The notes below the pieces were generated by a model. That model saw only the letters and a program-made list of their open reading frames with translations. It had not been told where the DNA came from and searched no databases. The translations under genes were made by a program, and so were the position numbers. A DNA stretch of 33,956 nt from Limnohabitans sp. Rim8 (lineage in GTDB: Bacteria > Pseudomonadota > Gammaproteobacteria > Burkholderiales > Burkholderiaceae_C), in NCBI GenBank assembly GCA_945897795.1, contig CAMDFT010000030.1, forward strand, positions 1 through 33,956, written 5' to 3'. Positions 8,487 to 16,175 of this stretch are shown here, in pieces; position 1 is the first letter of the stretch, and every line of letters starts with the position of its first letter.

Positions 8487-9878
8487 ATGACGCAATCCAT
8501 TCGCATCGGTTCGGGCCTGGGCTTTTATGGCGACAACTGGGAACCCGTGGTGGCCAGCATTGAGCGCGGCCAAGTCCAATACATCGCCAGCGACCACCTG
8601 GCCGAACTGACCTTGGCCATTTTGCAAAAAGACCGGCAACGTGACCCTGCTCTGGGTTATGCCCGCGATGTGGTGCCCATGCTGATGCGCCTGTGGCCAC
8701 TGATGCAGCCGCGTGGGGTCCGGTTCGTTTGCAACGCGGGCGGGCTCAACCCCATGGGCGCGGCGCAGGCGGTGCAAACGGCGCTCGCGGCCAAAGGCTG
8801 GCACCCGCGCATCGCGGTGGTCAGTGGCGACGATGTGCTGATGCAACTGCAAACACCCGACACCCGCTTTGAGCACCTGATGAGCGGTGCCGATGTGACC
8901 CCCGTGCGCGAGCGGCTGGTGTTTGGCAATGCCTACTTGGGCGCGCAACCCATCGTGCAGGCACTGGACCAAGGGGCCGACATCGTGATCACCGGGCGGG
9001 TGGCCGACGCGGCGCTGTTTCTAGGGCCGCTGGTGCATGGCCTGGGCTGGAAGCTCAGCGATGCGGCCACGGCCGAAGACTTCAACCGCCTGGCCCAAGG
9101 CCTCACGGTGGGGCATTTGCTCGAATGCTCGGGCCAGGGGAGCGGCGGCAATTTCGGCAGCCAGGGTGATTGGAAAAACATCCCGGATCTGGCGCACATC
9201 GGTTACCCCATTGCCGAGGTCTGGCAAGACGGCACGGCCTTCATCACCAAGGCGCCCGACACCGGCGGGCTGGTCAACTTCGACACCGTGCGCCAGCAAC
9301 TGCTGTACGAGGTGCACAACCCGCACGCCTACTTTTCGCCCGATGTGGTGCTCGACATGGGCCAGATCCAACTGACCGACGAAGGCCAAAACCGCGTGCG
9401 CTTGACCGGCGCACAAGGCCACGCGCCGACCGATCAGCTCAAAGTGGTGGCGGGCTTTCGGGACGGCTTCAAAGCCGAGATCACTTGGGGCTTTTCCTGG
9501 CCCGACGCCTGGGACAAAGTGCAGGCGGCCGAAGCCATGATCCGCAGCCAACTGCGCGAGCGAAAAATGCCCTTTGACGAGCTGTTTGTCGAATACCCCG
9601 GCCTGAACTCGGCACACGGACCGCTGGCCCCACTGCCCCCTGCGACCGAACTGAACGAACGCGCCGAAATCTGGGTGCGCATGGTGCTGCGCACACAGGT
9701 CAAAGCGGTGGCCGATGGCTTCGGTCGGCTTTTCCCTTGGATGGCGCTGAGTGGCCCGGCCTACACCTGCGGCTTTCAAGGCCTGAACCACACCAGCGAG
9801 TTATTGGGGATCTGGCCCACGCTGATTCCACGCGACCGGGTGCAAGCCCGCTTGGCGATGCTGGAGGTGCAATCATGA
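8487..9878 (+). CDS. AtuA/DUF1446 (acyclic terpene utilization) family protein
   Basis: A 463-residue protein of the DUF1446/AtuA family. The start at 8487 (MTQSIRIGSGLGFYGDNWEP) matches the family N-terminus; an earlier ATG at 8328 would add unrelated residues and lie in the promoter region. Recognisable blocks are FVCNAGGLNPMGAA, DIVITGRVADAALFLGPL and LLECSGQGSGGNF. AtuA is encoded in the acyclic terpene (citronellol/geranyl-CoA) cluster of Pseudomonas, but its reaction is not firmly known. In many genomes the gene lies beside acyl-CoA catabolic enzymes. Here it sits opposite a CoA-ligase-containing transporter, consistent with catabolism of branched or terpenoid acids (inference). Confidence 0.85.
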   Translation: MTQSIRIGSGLGFYGDNWEPVVASIERGQVQYIASDHLAELTLAILQKDRQRDPALGYARDVVPMLMRLWPLMQPRGVRFVCNAGGLNPMGAAQAVQTALAAKGWHPRIAVVSGDDVLMQLQTPDTRFEHLMSGADVTPVRERLVFGNAYLGAQPIVQALDQGADIVITGRVADAALFLGPLVHGLGWKLSDAATAEDFNRLAQGLTVGHLLECSGQGSGGNFGSQGDWKNIPDLAHIGYPIAEVWQDGTAFITKAPDTGGLVNFDTVRQQLLYEVHNPHAYFSPDVVLDMGQIQLTDEGQNRVRLTGAQGHAPTDQLKVVAGFRDGFKAEITWGFSWPDAWDKVQAAEAMIRSQLRERKMPFDELFVEYPGLNSAHGPLAPLPPATELNERAEIWVRMVLRTQVKAVADGFGRLFPWMALSGPAYTCGFQGLNHTSELLGIWPTLIPRDRVQARLAMLEVQS

Positions 9879-10279
9879 ACAAAACCCTGCGCATTCCGCT
9901 GGTACAACTGGCCCACGCCCGCAGCGGCGACAAGGCCGACTGGGTGGACTTTGGCCTTTTCGCTTGGAACGAAGCGGGCTACCGCATCCTCGAACGCGAA
10001 GTCACCGCCGCCAAAGTGCAAGCGCACTTTGCGCCCTGGCTGCCAGGGCAGGTGGATGCCTGGCCACTGCCCAACATCCTGGCCCTGAAGTTCGTGTTGC
10101 ACGGCGCGCTGCAAGGCGGCGGCGCACGCAACCTGCGCCTGGACAACCTAGGCAAAACCATGGGCGCAGCACTGCTGCGCTTGGAAATTGCAGTCACTGC
10201 AGAAGAACTCGAGCAGGCGCAAAAAAGCCCCCGAAGGGGCTGGTGGCCAAGCGGCATCCCATCGACGAGCACCTCATAG
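9875..10279 (+). CDS. Small AtuA-like C-terminal domain protein
   Basis: A 134-residue protein matching the small domain that is fused to the C-terminus of longer AtuA proteins; here it is a separate gene. Its ATG overlaps the stop of the larger gene as ATGA (9875-9878), so the two are likely made together and associate. The core spans MNKTLRIPLVQLAHARSGDKAD to about residue 108 (ALLRLEIAVTAEEL). The last 20 or so residues (from QKSPRRGWWPSG) are encoded by DNA that also forms the minus-strand terminator at 10221-10241, so this tail probably has no conserved role. Confidence 0.8.
   Translation: MNKTLRIPLVQLAHARSGDKADWVDFGLFAWNEAGYRILEREVTAAKVQAHFAPWLPGQVDAWPLPNILALKFVLHGALQGGGARNLRLDNLGKTMGAALLRLEIAVTAEELEQAQKSPRRGWWPSGIPSTSTS
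10221..10241 (-). terminator. Terminator of the sulfatase operon, inside the AtuA-like coding end
   Basis: On the minus strand AGCCCC (10241-10236) pairs with GGGGCT across a TTCG tetraloop and is followed by TTTTTT. TTCG is an especially stable loop. It lies about 43 bases after the sulfatase stop codon and within the last codons of the convergent plus-strand gene, so it serves the minus-strand operon only. Confidence 0.85.
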
Positions 10280-10283
10280 CGGG

Positions 10284-11597
10284 TTACCTGGTCGGCATGT
10301 CGCGCAAGGTATAGACCACATGCACCCGGGCGTCTTCTGGCACGGGGGGCACCTGGGCATTCCATTGGGCCCAGGCCGCTTGCATGGCCTTGAACTTGTC
10401 TGGCTGACGGTGTGCCTGATTGGCCCGCTCCCGGGCATCTTCTGACAGGTTGAACAGGTACTCGTGGTCGTCGACCTGGAGGTATTTCCAGTCACCCTCC
10501 CGGTGCGCACGCTGTTGCTTGTATTTCATCCGCCAGAACATCGGTCGCTCAAAGGTCTTTTGAGCATCCTGCATGGTCGGTCTCATCGACAAACCATCCA
10601 GCACATGACCTGCAGGCGGCTGCGCTTGAGCGATGTCCAGCACGGTGGCGGTCCAGTCCATGGTCATGCAGTGTTGTGTGCAGACGCTGCCAGGCTGGGC
10701 AATTCCCTTGGGCCAATGCACGATGTAGGGGACACGGATGCCCCCTTCCGTCAAGTCCATCTTGCCGCCCACCAAGGGCCAGTTGTCTGAGAAGCGCTCG
10801 CCGCCGTTGTCGCTGGTGAAAATGATCAGCGTATCGTTCAGCTGCCCGGTCTCGCGCAAGGCCTCCACCACCCAGCCGATGCCCTCGTCCATTTCTCGGA
10901 TCATCGTGCGGTAGGTCTCCACATTGCCACCGTCGAGGTGCATGATGTCTTTGACGATTTCGGGGTTGATCTGGCCCTGAGCGCGTGTCTCCCAGGGCCA
11001 ATCGGGCGCGGTGTAATGCAAGCTCAGAAAGAATTTTTGGCCATCGGCTGCACGGTCGCGCACATACTGCGCGGCTCGGCTGGAGATCAGGTCGGTCAGG
11101 TAGCCGGGCTCATCGAAAGGCTGGCCATCCAGCTCCAGATCCGAATCAGTCCCACGCGCGTTGTGGCCGTAATAACTCACGCCACCCGACATGGGGCCGA
11201 AGTGGTGCATGTAACCCGATTTTTCAGGACCAAAATGAGGCCGAAATCCAAGATGCCACTTGCCAATCAAGGCCGTGTGGTACCCCTTTGCCTTGAGCAT
11301 GGACGGCAAGGTCGGCAAGTCGGCGTGAAGCCCCATTTCTGGATGGCCACGCGTGGTCCCCAGCAAGGGCTCTTCACTGGCCCCCCGGACCCAATACTGG
11401 TAGCGACCGGTCATCAATGCAAAACGTGTGGGGGAGCACACGGGCGAGTTCGAATACCCATTCACATACTTCAGACCGCGCGCCGCCAGACGGTCCAGCA
11501 CCGGTGACACGGGTCCGAAACCGGCCTCGCGCCCGCCATAACAGCCCAAGTCAGCGTAGCCCAGATCGTCGGCGACGATGAAAATGAAGTGGGTCAT
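10284..11597 (-). CDS. Type I sulfatase (alkaline-phosphatase superfamily), no signal peptide
   Basis: A 437-residue sulfatase that would hydrolyse a sulfate ester. The start at 11597 (MTHFIFIVADDLGYADLGCYGG) places the metal-binding Asp pair at residues 10-11. The maturation motif C54-S-P-T-R carries the cysteine that becomes formylglycine, and GKWHLG (residues 112-117) and TSDNGGERF supply further active-site residues. There is no signal peptide, so the enzyme appears cytoplasmic, unlike most arylsulfatases. No formylglycine-generating enzyme is encoded in the window. The C-terminus has the common sulfatase ending (DDHEYLFNLSEDARERAN). It is last in an operon with two Bug proteins and an NTF2-like protein. 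Phosphonate or phosphate-ester hydrolysis is an alternative within this superfamily. Confidence 0.87.
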   Translation of the reverse strand: MTHFIFIVADDLGYADLGCYGGREAGFGPVSPVLDRLAARGLKYVNGYSNSPVCSPTRFALMTGRYQYWVRGASEEPLLGTTRGHPEMGLHADLPTLPSMLKAKGYHTALIGKWHLGFRPHFGPEKSGYMHHFGPMSGGVSYYGHNARGTDSDLELDGQPFDEPGYLTDLISSRAAQYVRDRAADGQKFFLSLHYTAPDWPWETRAQGQINPEIVKDIMHLDGGNVETYRTMIREMDEGIGWVVEALRETGQLNDTLIIFTSDNGGERFSDNWPLVGGKMDLTEGGIRVPYIVHWPKGIAQPGSVCTQHCMTMDWTATVLDIAQAQPPAGHVLDGLSMRPTMQDAQKTFERPMFWRMKYKQQRAHREGDWKYLQVDDHEYLFNLSEDARERANQAHRQPDKFKAMQAAWAQWNAQVPPVPEDARVHVVYTLRDMPTR

Positions 11598-11610
11598 AGG
11601 CCCACGAACA

Positions 11611-11994
11611 TCAGACGGGACAGGGCGCGCCTTGGTACGCCAGCATGCGCAGGCCTTGCTGCCCATCGGCACCAGGCTCGGGCATCCACACTGTCAGAAA
11701 CAAGCTGCGGATCGCTTTGGACTGCCCACCGATGACCACCTCGGCCGACATGCGTCCAGTCACCATTTCGCCCGGGCCTGCCGCATGCACTTGCAAGTCT
11801 TCAAAAGACAAAGTCAGGTACTTCAGGCTGCCGCTGGCCAATTTGTCCAGATAGGTGGTCTTGCTATCGCGCCCCCCTGTGGAATGCACATAAACCAGCC
11901 CCTCCGACAGCAAGGCTTCGAGTGCCGCAATGTCCCCGCCCAGCATGGCTTGGCGGCGTTGTTCTTCTGCCATCAATGCACTCATGTTTGTCAT
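11611..11994 (-). CDS. NTF2-like (SnoaL/DUF4440-type) small protein
   Basis: A 127-residue protein. The pattern from MAEEQRRQAMLGGDIAALEALLSEGLVYVHSTGG through TTYLDKLASGSLKYLTLSFEDLQV fits the cone-shaped NTF2-like fold of the DUF4440/SnoaL group, which includes isomerases, hydratases and small-ligand binders. The start at 11994 is chosen because it overlaps the stop of the upstream Bug gene as ATGA; an upstream ATG at 12033 would run into that gene. It ends 13 bases before the sulfatase start. No catalytic residues can be assigned with confidence. Confidence 0.75.
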   Translation of the reverse strand: MTNMSALMAEEQRRQAMLGGDIAALEALLSEGLVYVHSTGGRDSKTTYLDKLASGSLKYLTLSFEDLQVHAAGPGEMVTGRMSAEVVIGGQSKAIRSLFLTVWMPEPGADGQQGLRMLAYQGAPCPV

Positions 11995-12962
11995 TCCATT
12001 TTGATGTTCGAGCGGCGCGCCACGTCCGCCCACTTGGGGATTTCTTTTTTCACCAACTCGCCAAATCCAGCCACAGTGCTGGTCTGCAGATACACCCCCA
12101 TTTGCGAGAATCTTTGCTCAAGACCCGCTTCAGTGAGCGCTTTGCCCACCTCGGCATTGAGCCGCTCGACCACCGCTGGCGGCAACGCAACAGGCCCCAC
12201 CAGACCCGCCCAATCACGGACATCAAACTGGGGGAATCCAGCTTGGGCAAAAGTCGGGACACCGGGCAGCGCTTCCAACGGTTCTGCCGCCGTGACCGCG
12301 ATGGCCCGCAAACGACCGCTTTTGATGTGGGGCAGCGCCGCAGCCAGCGAAGCGAACATCATGTCCACCTGCTCGCCCATCAGGTCTTGCAAAGCCGCCA
12401 CCGGTCCCCGGTAGGGCACATGCAAGATGAAGGTGCCGGTCAACTGCTTGAAATACTCGCCCATCAAATGTGCGGGCGAGCCTGCACCACCAGAGCTGTA
12501 AATCAGCTTGCCTGGGCTTTTGCGGGCCAAAGCCATCAAACCGCTCACATCCCGCACAGGCATATTGCTGCGGACCACAAGCACGTTATAGGTCCACTGC
12601 GTCTGGCTGATGGGCACGATGTCCTTCAAGGTGTCGTAAGGCATCTTGGCGACCAACGCGGGCAATACCGTGTGCGGCATGAACATGATGCCCAAGGTGT
12701 GGGCGTCGCTGCTTTTGGCCACCTGGTCCATACCAATGAGCCCGGTGCCCCCGGACCGGTTTTCCACAATGAAGGGCTGTCCAAAAACTTTGGACAAACG
12801 GTCTGCCAAATGCCTGGCCATGGGGTCCCAAGGGCTGCCTGCAGCCGATGCCACTACGATGCGCACCGGTTTGGCGGGCCAAGCCTGGGCGCGGCCGACA
12901 GAAGTCAGGGACGCCAGACTCGCCGCCCCGATCGTTTGAATGAGTTGACGACGGGTCTTCAT
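11991..12962 (-). CDS. Bug/TctC-family periplasmic solute-binding protein (first of pair)
   Basis: A 323-residue tripartite tricarboxylate carrier receptor-type protein. It begins with a signal peptide bearing twin arginines (MKTRRQLIQTIGAASLASL) that may use the Tat route, with cleavage likely after GRAQA. The mature protein opens WPAKPVRIVVASAAGSPWD, with SAAGSPWD replacing the common FxPGGxxD ligand loop. VENRSGGTGLIGMDQVAK follows the family pattern. The membrane partners TctA and TctB are absent, as usual for the many orphan Bug genes of Burkholderiales. The gene begins 3 bases after its neighbour ends. Confidence 0.9.
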   Translation of the reverse strand: MKTRRQLIQTIGAASLASLTSVGRAQAWPAKPVRIVVASAAGSPWDPMARHLADRLSKVFGQPFIVENRSGGTGLIGMDQVAKSSDAHTLGIMFMPHTVLPALVAKMPYDTLKDIVPISQTQWTYNVLVVRSNMPVRDVSGLMALARKSPGKLIYSSGGAGSPAHLMGEYFKQLTGTFILHVPYRGPVAALQDLMGEQVDMMFASLAAALPHIKSGRLRAIAVTAAEPLEALPGVPTFAQAGFPQFDVRDWAGLVGPVALPPAVVERLNAEVGKALTEAGLEQRFSQMGVYLQTSTVAGFGELVKKEIPKWADVARRSNIKME

Positions 12963-12965
12963 CGT

Positions 12966-13946
12966 TCAGTCCAGCTTCACGCCAGCCTTGCGAATGGCAG
13001 GGCCCCACAGGGCGTCGTCTTGTTTGAGGAAGGCTGCAAATTCGGCCGGGGTCTGCGCCTTCAGATCACCGCCATAGGAGCGCCATTTGGCGATCAGCTC
13101 GGGGTTTTGGGCTGTGGCCTTTTGCATGGCCTCGCCCAGTTTGGTCACCACAGCGGCAGGTGTGCCTGCAGGCGCAAACAAGCCAATCCAGGCGGTGGGA
13201 CTGAAGTCTGGCAAACCCGACTCGGCAAAAGTGGGCACATCGGGAAAGTTGGGGTGTCGCGTCTTGCCCGTCAGCGCCAGAATTTTGAGCCTGCCTGCCT
13301 TGACGTTGCCGATGGCTGCGGGCAATGCATCAAAAATCACATTCACCTGACCCGCCACCAAATCCGCATAAGGACTCGAGGTGTTGTAGGGGACAAAATT
13401 GATCTTGACCCCAGCGTTCGAGGCAAACCACTCACCGGCCAGATGGGAGTAGCTGCCCACACCCGATGTCGCCGAGGTCAAGGAGCCGGGCTGTTTTTTA
13501 AGACGCTCGATCAGTTCCTTCGCATTTTTCTCGGGCAAGCTCGGGTGGGCGGTCAAAGCGGTGTTCAGCAGACCCACAACGCTGATGGGCACAAAGTCCC
13601 GCTCCACCTTGTAAGGCACTTTGGCACCATAGGTGTAGGGCAACACCGACATCGAGGTGGTCGACCCCATCACCAAGGTATAGCCATCGGGTGTGGCTTT
13701 GGCACCGGCTTCCATGCCGATCATGGTAGAGGCGCCCGGACGGTTTTCCACCACGACCGACTGCCCCAGCGCCTTGGACAACTCCAGCGCAATTTCACGG
13801 GTGTTGGCGTCGGGGCCTGTGCCCACGGGGAAAGGGGCAATGATCTTGATCGGCTTGTTCGGATAGTCCTGGGCCAAGGCGGGCAAGGCACTGAACAAAG
13901 CCAAGGCCAAAGTGGCCAGGCTCATGCGGCGGGTGGTGCGGTTCAT
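12966..13946 (-). CDS. Bug/TctC-family periplasmic solute-binding protein (second of pair)
   Basis: A 326-residue paralog, first gene of the operon. The signal peptide is MNRTTRRMSLATLALALFSALPALA, with likely cleavage before QDYP. The ligand-loop region reads IIAPFPVGTGPDANTRE, and the VVVENRPGASTMIGMEAGAK block is canonical. The two paralogs differ widely in sequence, so they probably bind different ligands or arose from an old duplication. Position at the head of a sulfatase operon suggests uptake or sensing of the same compound class that the sulfatase and divergent hydroxylase act on (inference). Confidence 0.9.
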   Translation of the reverse strand: MNRTTRRMSLATLALALFSALPALAQDYPNKPIKIIAPFPVGTGPDANTREIALELSKALGQSVVVENRPGASTMIGMEAGAKATPDGYTLVMGSTTSMSVLPYTYGAKVPYKVERDFVPISVVGLLNTALTAHPSLPEKNAKELIERLKKQPGSLTSATSGVGSYSHLAGEWFASNAGVKINFVPYNTSSPYADLVAGQVNVIFDALPAAIGNVKAGRLKILALTGKTRHPNFPDVPTFAESGLPDFSPTAWIGLFAPAGTPAAVVTKLGEAMQKATAQNPELIAKWRSYGGDLKAQTPAEFAAFLKQDDALWGPAIRKAGVKLD

Positions 13947-13993
13947 GCGGGGGTCTCCTGTGGGTGGATGGTCACGACCTTGAGGTCTGCCCG

Positions 13994-14070
13994 CATTCTT
14001 TCAAATCATCTAAATTATCACCATGGGATAAACCATTAGTTTTTTATGGAGCATTCAAAATAGAATGGAT
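13994..14070. promoter_or_regulatory. Divergent control region with two inverted repeats (candidate IclR operators)
   Basis: The 148 bases between the Bug gene and the VOC gene are AT-rich against GC-rich surroundings. Two inverted repeats stand out: TTATC (14015-14019) with GATAA (14027-14031), and CATTC (14052-14056) with GAATG (14063-14067). A further CATTC half-site lies at 13994-13998. The IclR-family gene at 16176 is the natural candidate to bind here. The exact promoter elements could not be fixed. Confidence 0.45.
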
Positions 14071-14094
14071 GCAATTTTTGCAAAAGGAGCCATC

Positions 14095-14655
14095 ATGACC
14101 CAGCCACTTGCCCAGTCCAATTCGCTGGTCTTCAGCCACATGGGCATTTATGTGCGCGACCTCGAACGCATGGCCCGCTTTTACAAAGACGCGATGTGCT
14201 TCTTCGAAACCGATCGTGGCGACCTGGGGCCTGTGCAGCTGGTCTTCCTTAGTCGCGATCCGTCTGAACACCACCAAATCGTGCTGGCCACGGGCCGACC
14301 TGCGGACCTGTCGTTCAGCGTGATCAACCAGATTTCACTGCGCGTGCCCGATCTGGCCTCGCTGCGCTCGGTGCGAGACCGCGTCCAGGCCGATCCCGAT
14401 GTGAGCGACTTGGTCTGCACCAGCCATGGCAATGCGGTGTCGATCTACTTTCGCGATCCCGAGGGTAACCGCCTGGAGGTGTTCCTGGACATGCCTTGGT
14501 ACTGCGAGCAGCCACTGCGCGAACCGATCGACCTGGACCAAAGCGACGAAGCCGTGATGGCCGCCGCTGAAGCACTGGCGCGCAGCCGGCCCAAATTCCG
14601 CAGCCGCGCCGAGTGGTTGAAAGAAATGCAGCTACTCATGGGTTACAAGGCATGA
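14095..14655 (+). CDS. VOC-family (glyoxalase/extradiol dioxygenase-type) protein
   Basis: A 186-residue single-domain member of the vicinal oxygen chelate superfamily. The start at 14095 is set by AAGGAG at 14084-14089; an in-frame ATG at 14065 lies inside a candidate operator. Likely metal ligands are H15 (SHMGIYVRD), H59 or H60 and E128 in the GNRLEVF stretch. Proteins of this type cleave or rearrange catechol-like rings. Its stop overlaps the hydroxylase start as ATGA. Together with that hydroxylase and the FAH-family hydrolase it fits a hydroxylation, meta-cleavage, hydrolysis route. Type I extradiol enzymes usually have two VOC modules, so ring cleavage is probable but not certain. Confidence 0.8.
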   Translation: MTQPLAQSNSLVFSHMGIYVRDLERMARFYKDAMCFFETDRGDLGPVQLVFLSRDPSEHHQIVLATGRPADLSFSVINQISLRVPDLASLRSVRDRVQADPDVSDLVCTSHGNAVSIYFRDPEGNRLEVFLDMPWYCEQPLREPIDLDQSDEAVMAAAEALARSRPKFRSRAEWLKEMQLLMGYKA

Positions 14656-16163
14656 ACCAGACGGTTTTTGACGTCGCCATCATTGGCTTCGGCCCGGCAG
14701 GTGCCACGCTGGCCAACTTGCTGGGGCCCTATGGTTTGTCGGTGCTGGTGCTCGAGCGTGAGGCAGAAATCTACCCCCTGCCCCGCGCCATCCATTTCGA
14801 CGGCGAAACCATGCGCGTGTTCGAGACCGCCGGTTTGCGCCCACAGGTCGAGCGCATCTCGCGCCCGGGCCTCAAAGGCATGTACTTCAACAACGCCGCT
14901 GGCGAGACCTTGCTGATCCGCGCCGGCACCCAAGAACGTGGCCCACACGGCTGCGCCACCAACCACTACTTTCACCAACCCGAGCTCGAAGCCGTTTTGC
15001 GGTCTGGCTTGCAGCGCTACCCTCAGGTGCAAGTGCGCACCCACCATGAAGTCACCGCCATCGAAGACGGTGCTGACGTGGCCACACTGCAAGTCACTGA
15101 CCTGCACACACAACAAAATCATGCCGTGCAGGCCCGCTACGTGGTCGGCTGCGACGGCGCCCGCTCGCTGGTGCGCAAAGTGCTGGGCACCCGCATGCGC
15201 GATCTGGGCCTGCACCAGCCTTGGCTGGTGTTCGATGTGCGGCTCAAAACCAATGTCCCCACCCTGCCCGACCATACCGTGCAGCACTGCGACCCGGCAC
15301 GCCCCATGACGTATTGCAACGTGACCGGCAACCGCAGGCGCTGGGAAATCATGCTCATGCCCGGTGACCAAGCCGAACAAATGGTCCAGCCCGAAACATT
15401 GTGGAAACTGGTGAGCAAATGGGTCACGCCAAGCCAAGCCGACATCGAACGCGCCGTGATTTACACCTTCCACTCGGTGATGGCCGAAGGCTGGAGACAA
15501 GGCCGCTTGATGCTGGCCGGTGACGCCGCGCACCAAACGCCGCCCTTCCTGGGCCAGGGCATGTGCGCGGCCATCCGCGATGTGTCCAATTTGGCCTGGA
15601 AGCTCGACGCCGTGCTGCGCGGCCGTGCAGACGATGCGCTGCTGGACACCTATGAAAGCGAGCGTTCACCGCATGTGCAGGCCTTCATCGAACTGGCCGT
15701 GAAGCTGGGCGACATCATCCAGACCACCGACCCGCAGGCGGCACGCGAACGCGATGCCAAGTTCAAAGCAGGGCAGCCCGAGATCTTCCAGTTTCCGATG
15801 CCGCGCCTGGGCCCTGGCGTTTGGTTGGGCGAGCAGGCACCTGTGGCCCAAGTCTTCCCGCAACCCACGCTGGCCAATGGCGATCTGCTGGACACATTGC
15901 TGGGCTTGAACTTTGCTGTCTTGGGCGAGGACACCGTGTTGGCCGAAGTCAGCGAAGACACCCGTGAGCGCTGGCAGGCGCAAGGCCTGGTCACCGTGCC
16001 TGCGCGCGACCCCGAGGTCAAAGCCTGGCTGGACCAGCAAGGCGTGCGCGCCGTGCTGCTGCGTCCGGACCGCTACATTCTGGGGGTGGCCCAAAACAGT
16101 GCCGATCTTGATCGCATCAGCGCCTTGTTGCCCGCTGCGGGTGCCTTGGCCCACGGATCTTGA
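14652..16163 (+). CDS. FAD-dependent aromatic hydroxylase, MhpA-like
   Basis: A 503-residue class A flavin monooxygenase. FAD-binding GFGPAGATLANLLG (residues 12-25), the GCDGARSLVRKVLG motif near residue 175, and MLAGDAAHQTPPFLGQGM (starting at residue 287, with D291 contacting FAD ribityl) are all intact. The N-terminal RAIHFDGETMRVFETAGL block is typical of 3-(3-hydroxyphenyl)propionate hydroxylase relatives. Such enzymes add an ortho hydroxyl to a phenolic ring using NAD(P)H and oxygen. It overlaps the VOC gene by ATGA and is followed 12 bases later by the IclR gene. The natural substrate is not known; a phenol-type compound is expected. Confidence 0.88.
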   Translation: MNQTVFDVAIIGFGPAGATLANLLGPYGLSVLVLEREAEIYPLPRAIHFDGETMRVFETAGLRPQVERISRPGLKGMYFNNAAGETLLIRAGTQERGPHGCATNHYFHQPELEAVLRSGLQRYPQVQVRTHHEVTAIEDGADVATLQVTDLHTQQNHAVQARYVVGCDGARSLVRKVLGTRMRDLGLHQPWLVFDVRLKTNVPTLPDHTVQHCDPARPMTYCNVTGNRRRWEIMLMPGDQAEQMVQPETLWKLVSKWVTPSQADIERAVIYTFHSVMAEGWRQGRLMLAGDAAHQTPPFLGQGMCAAIRDVSNLAWKLDAVLRGRADDALLDTYESERSPHVQAFIELAVKLGDIIQTTDPQAARERDAKFKAGQPEIFQFPMPRLGPGVWLGEQAPVAQVFPQPTLANGDLLDTLLGLNFAVLGEDTVLAEVSEDTRERWQAQGLVTVPARDPEVKAWLDQQGVRAVLLRPDRYILGVAQNSADLDRISALLPAAGALAHGS

Positions 16164-16175
16164 ACAGACCCCACC

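Noticed and set aside
14065-14094. Earlier in-frame ATG for the VOC gene
   Set aside because: AAGGAG sits just before the later ATG at 14095, and the earlier ATG lies within an inverted repeat of the control region.
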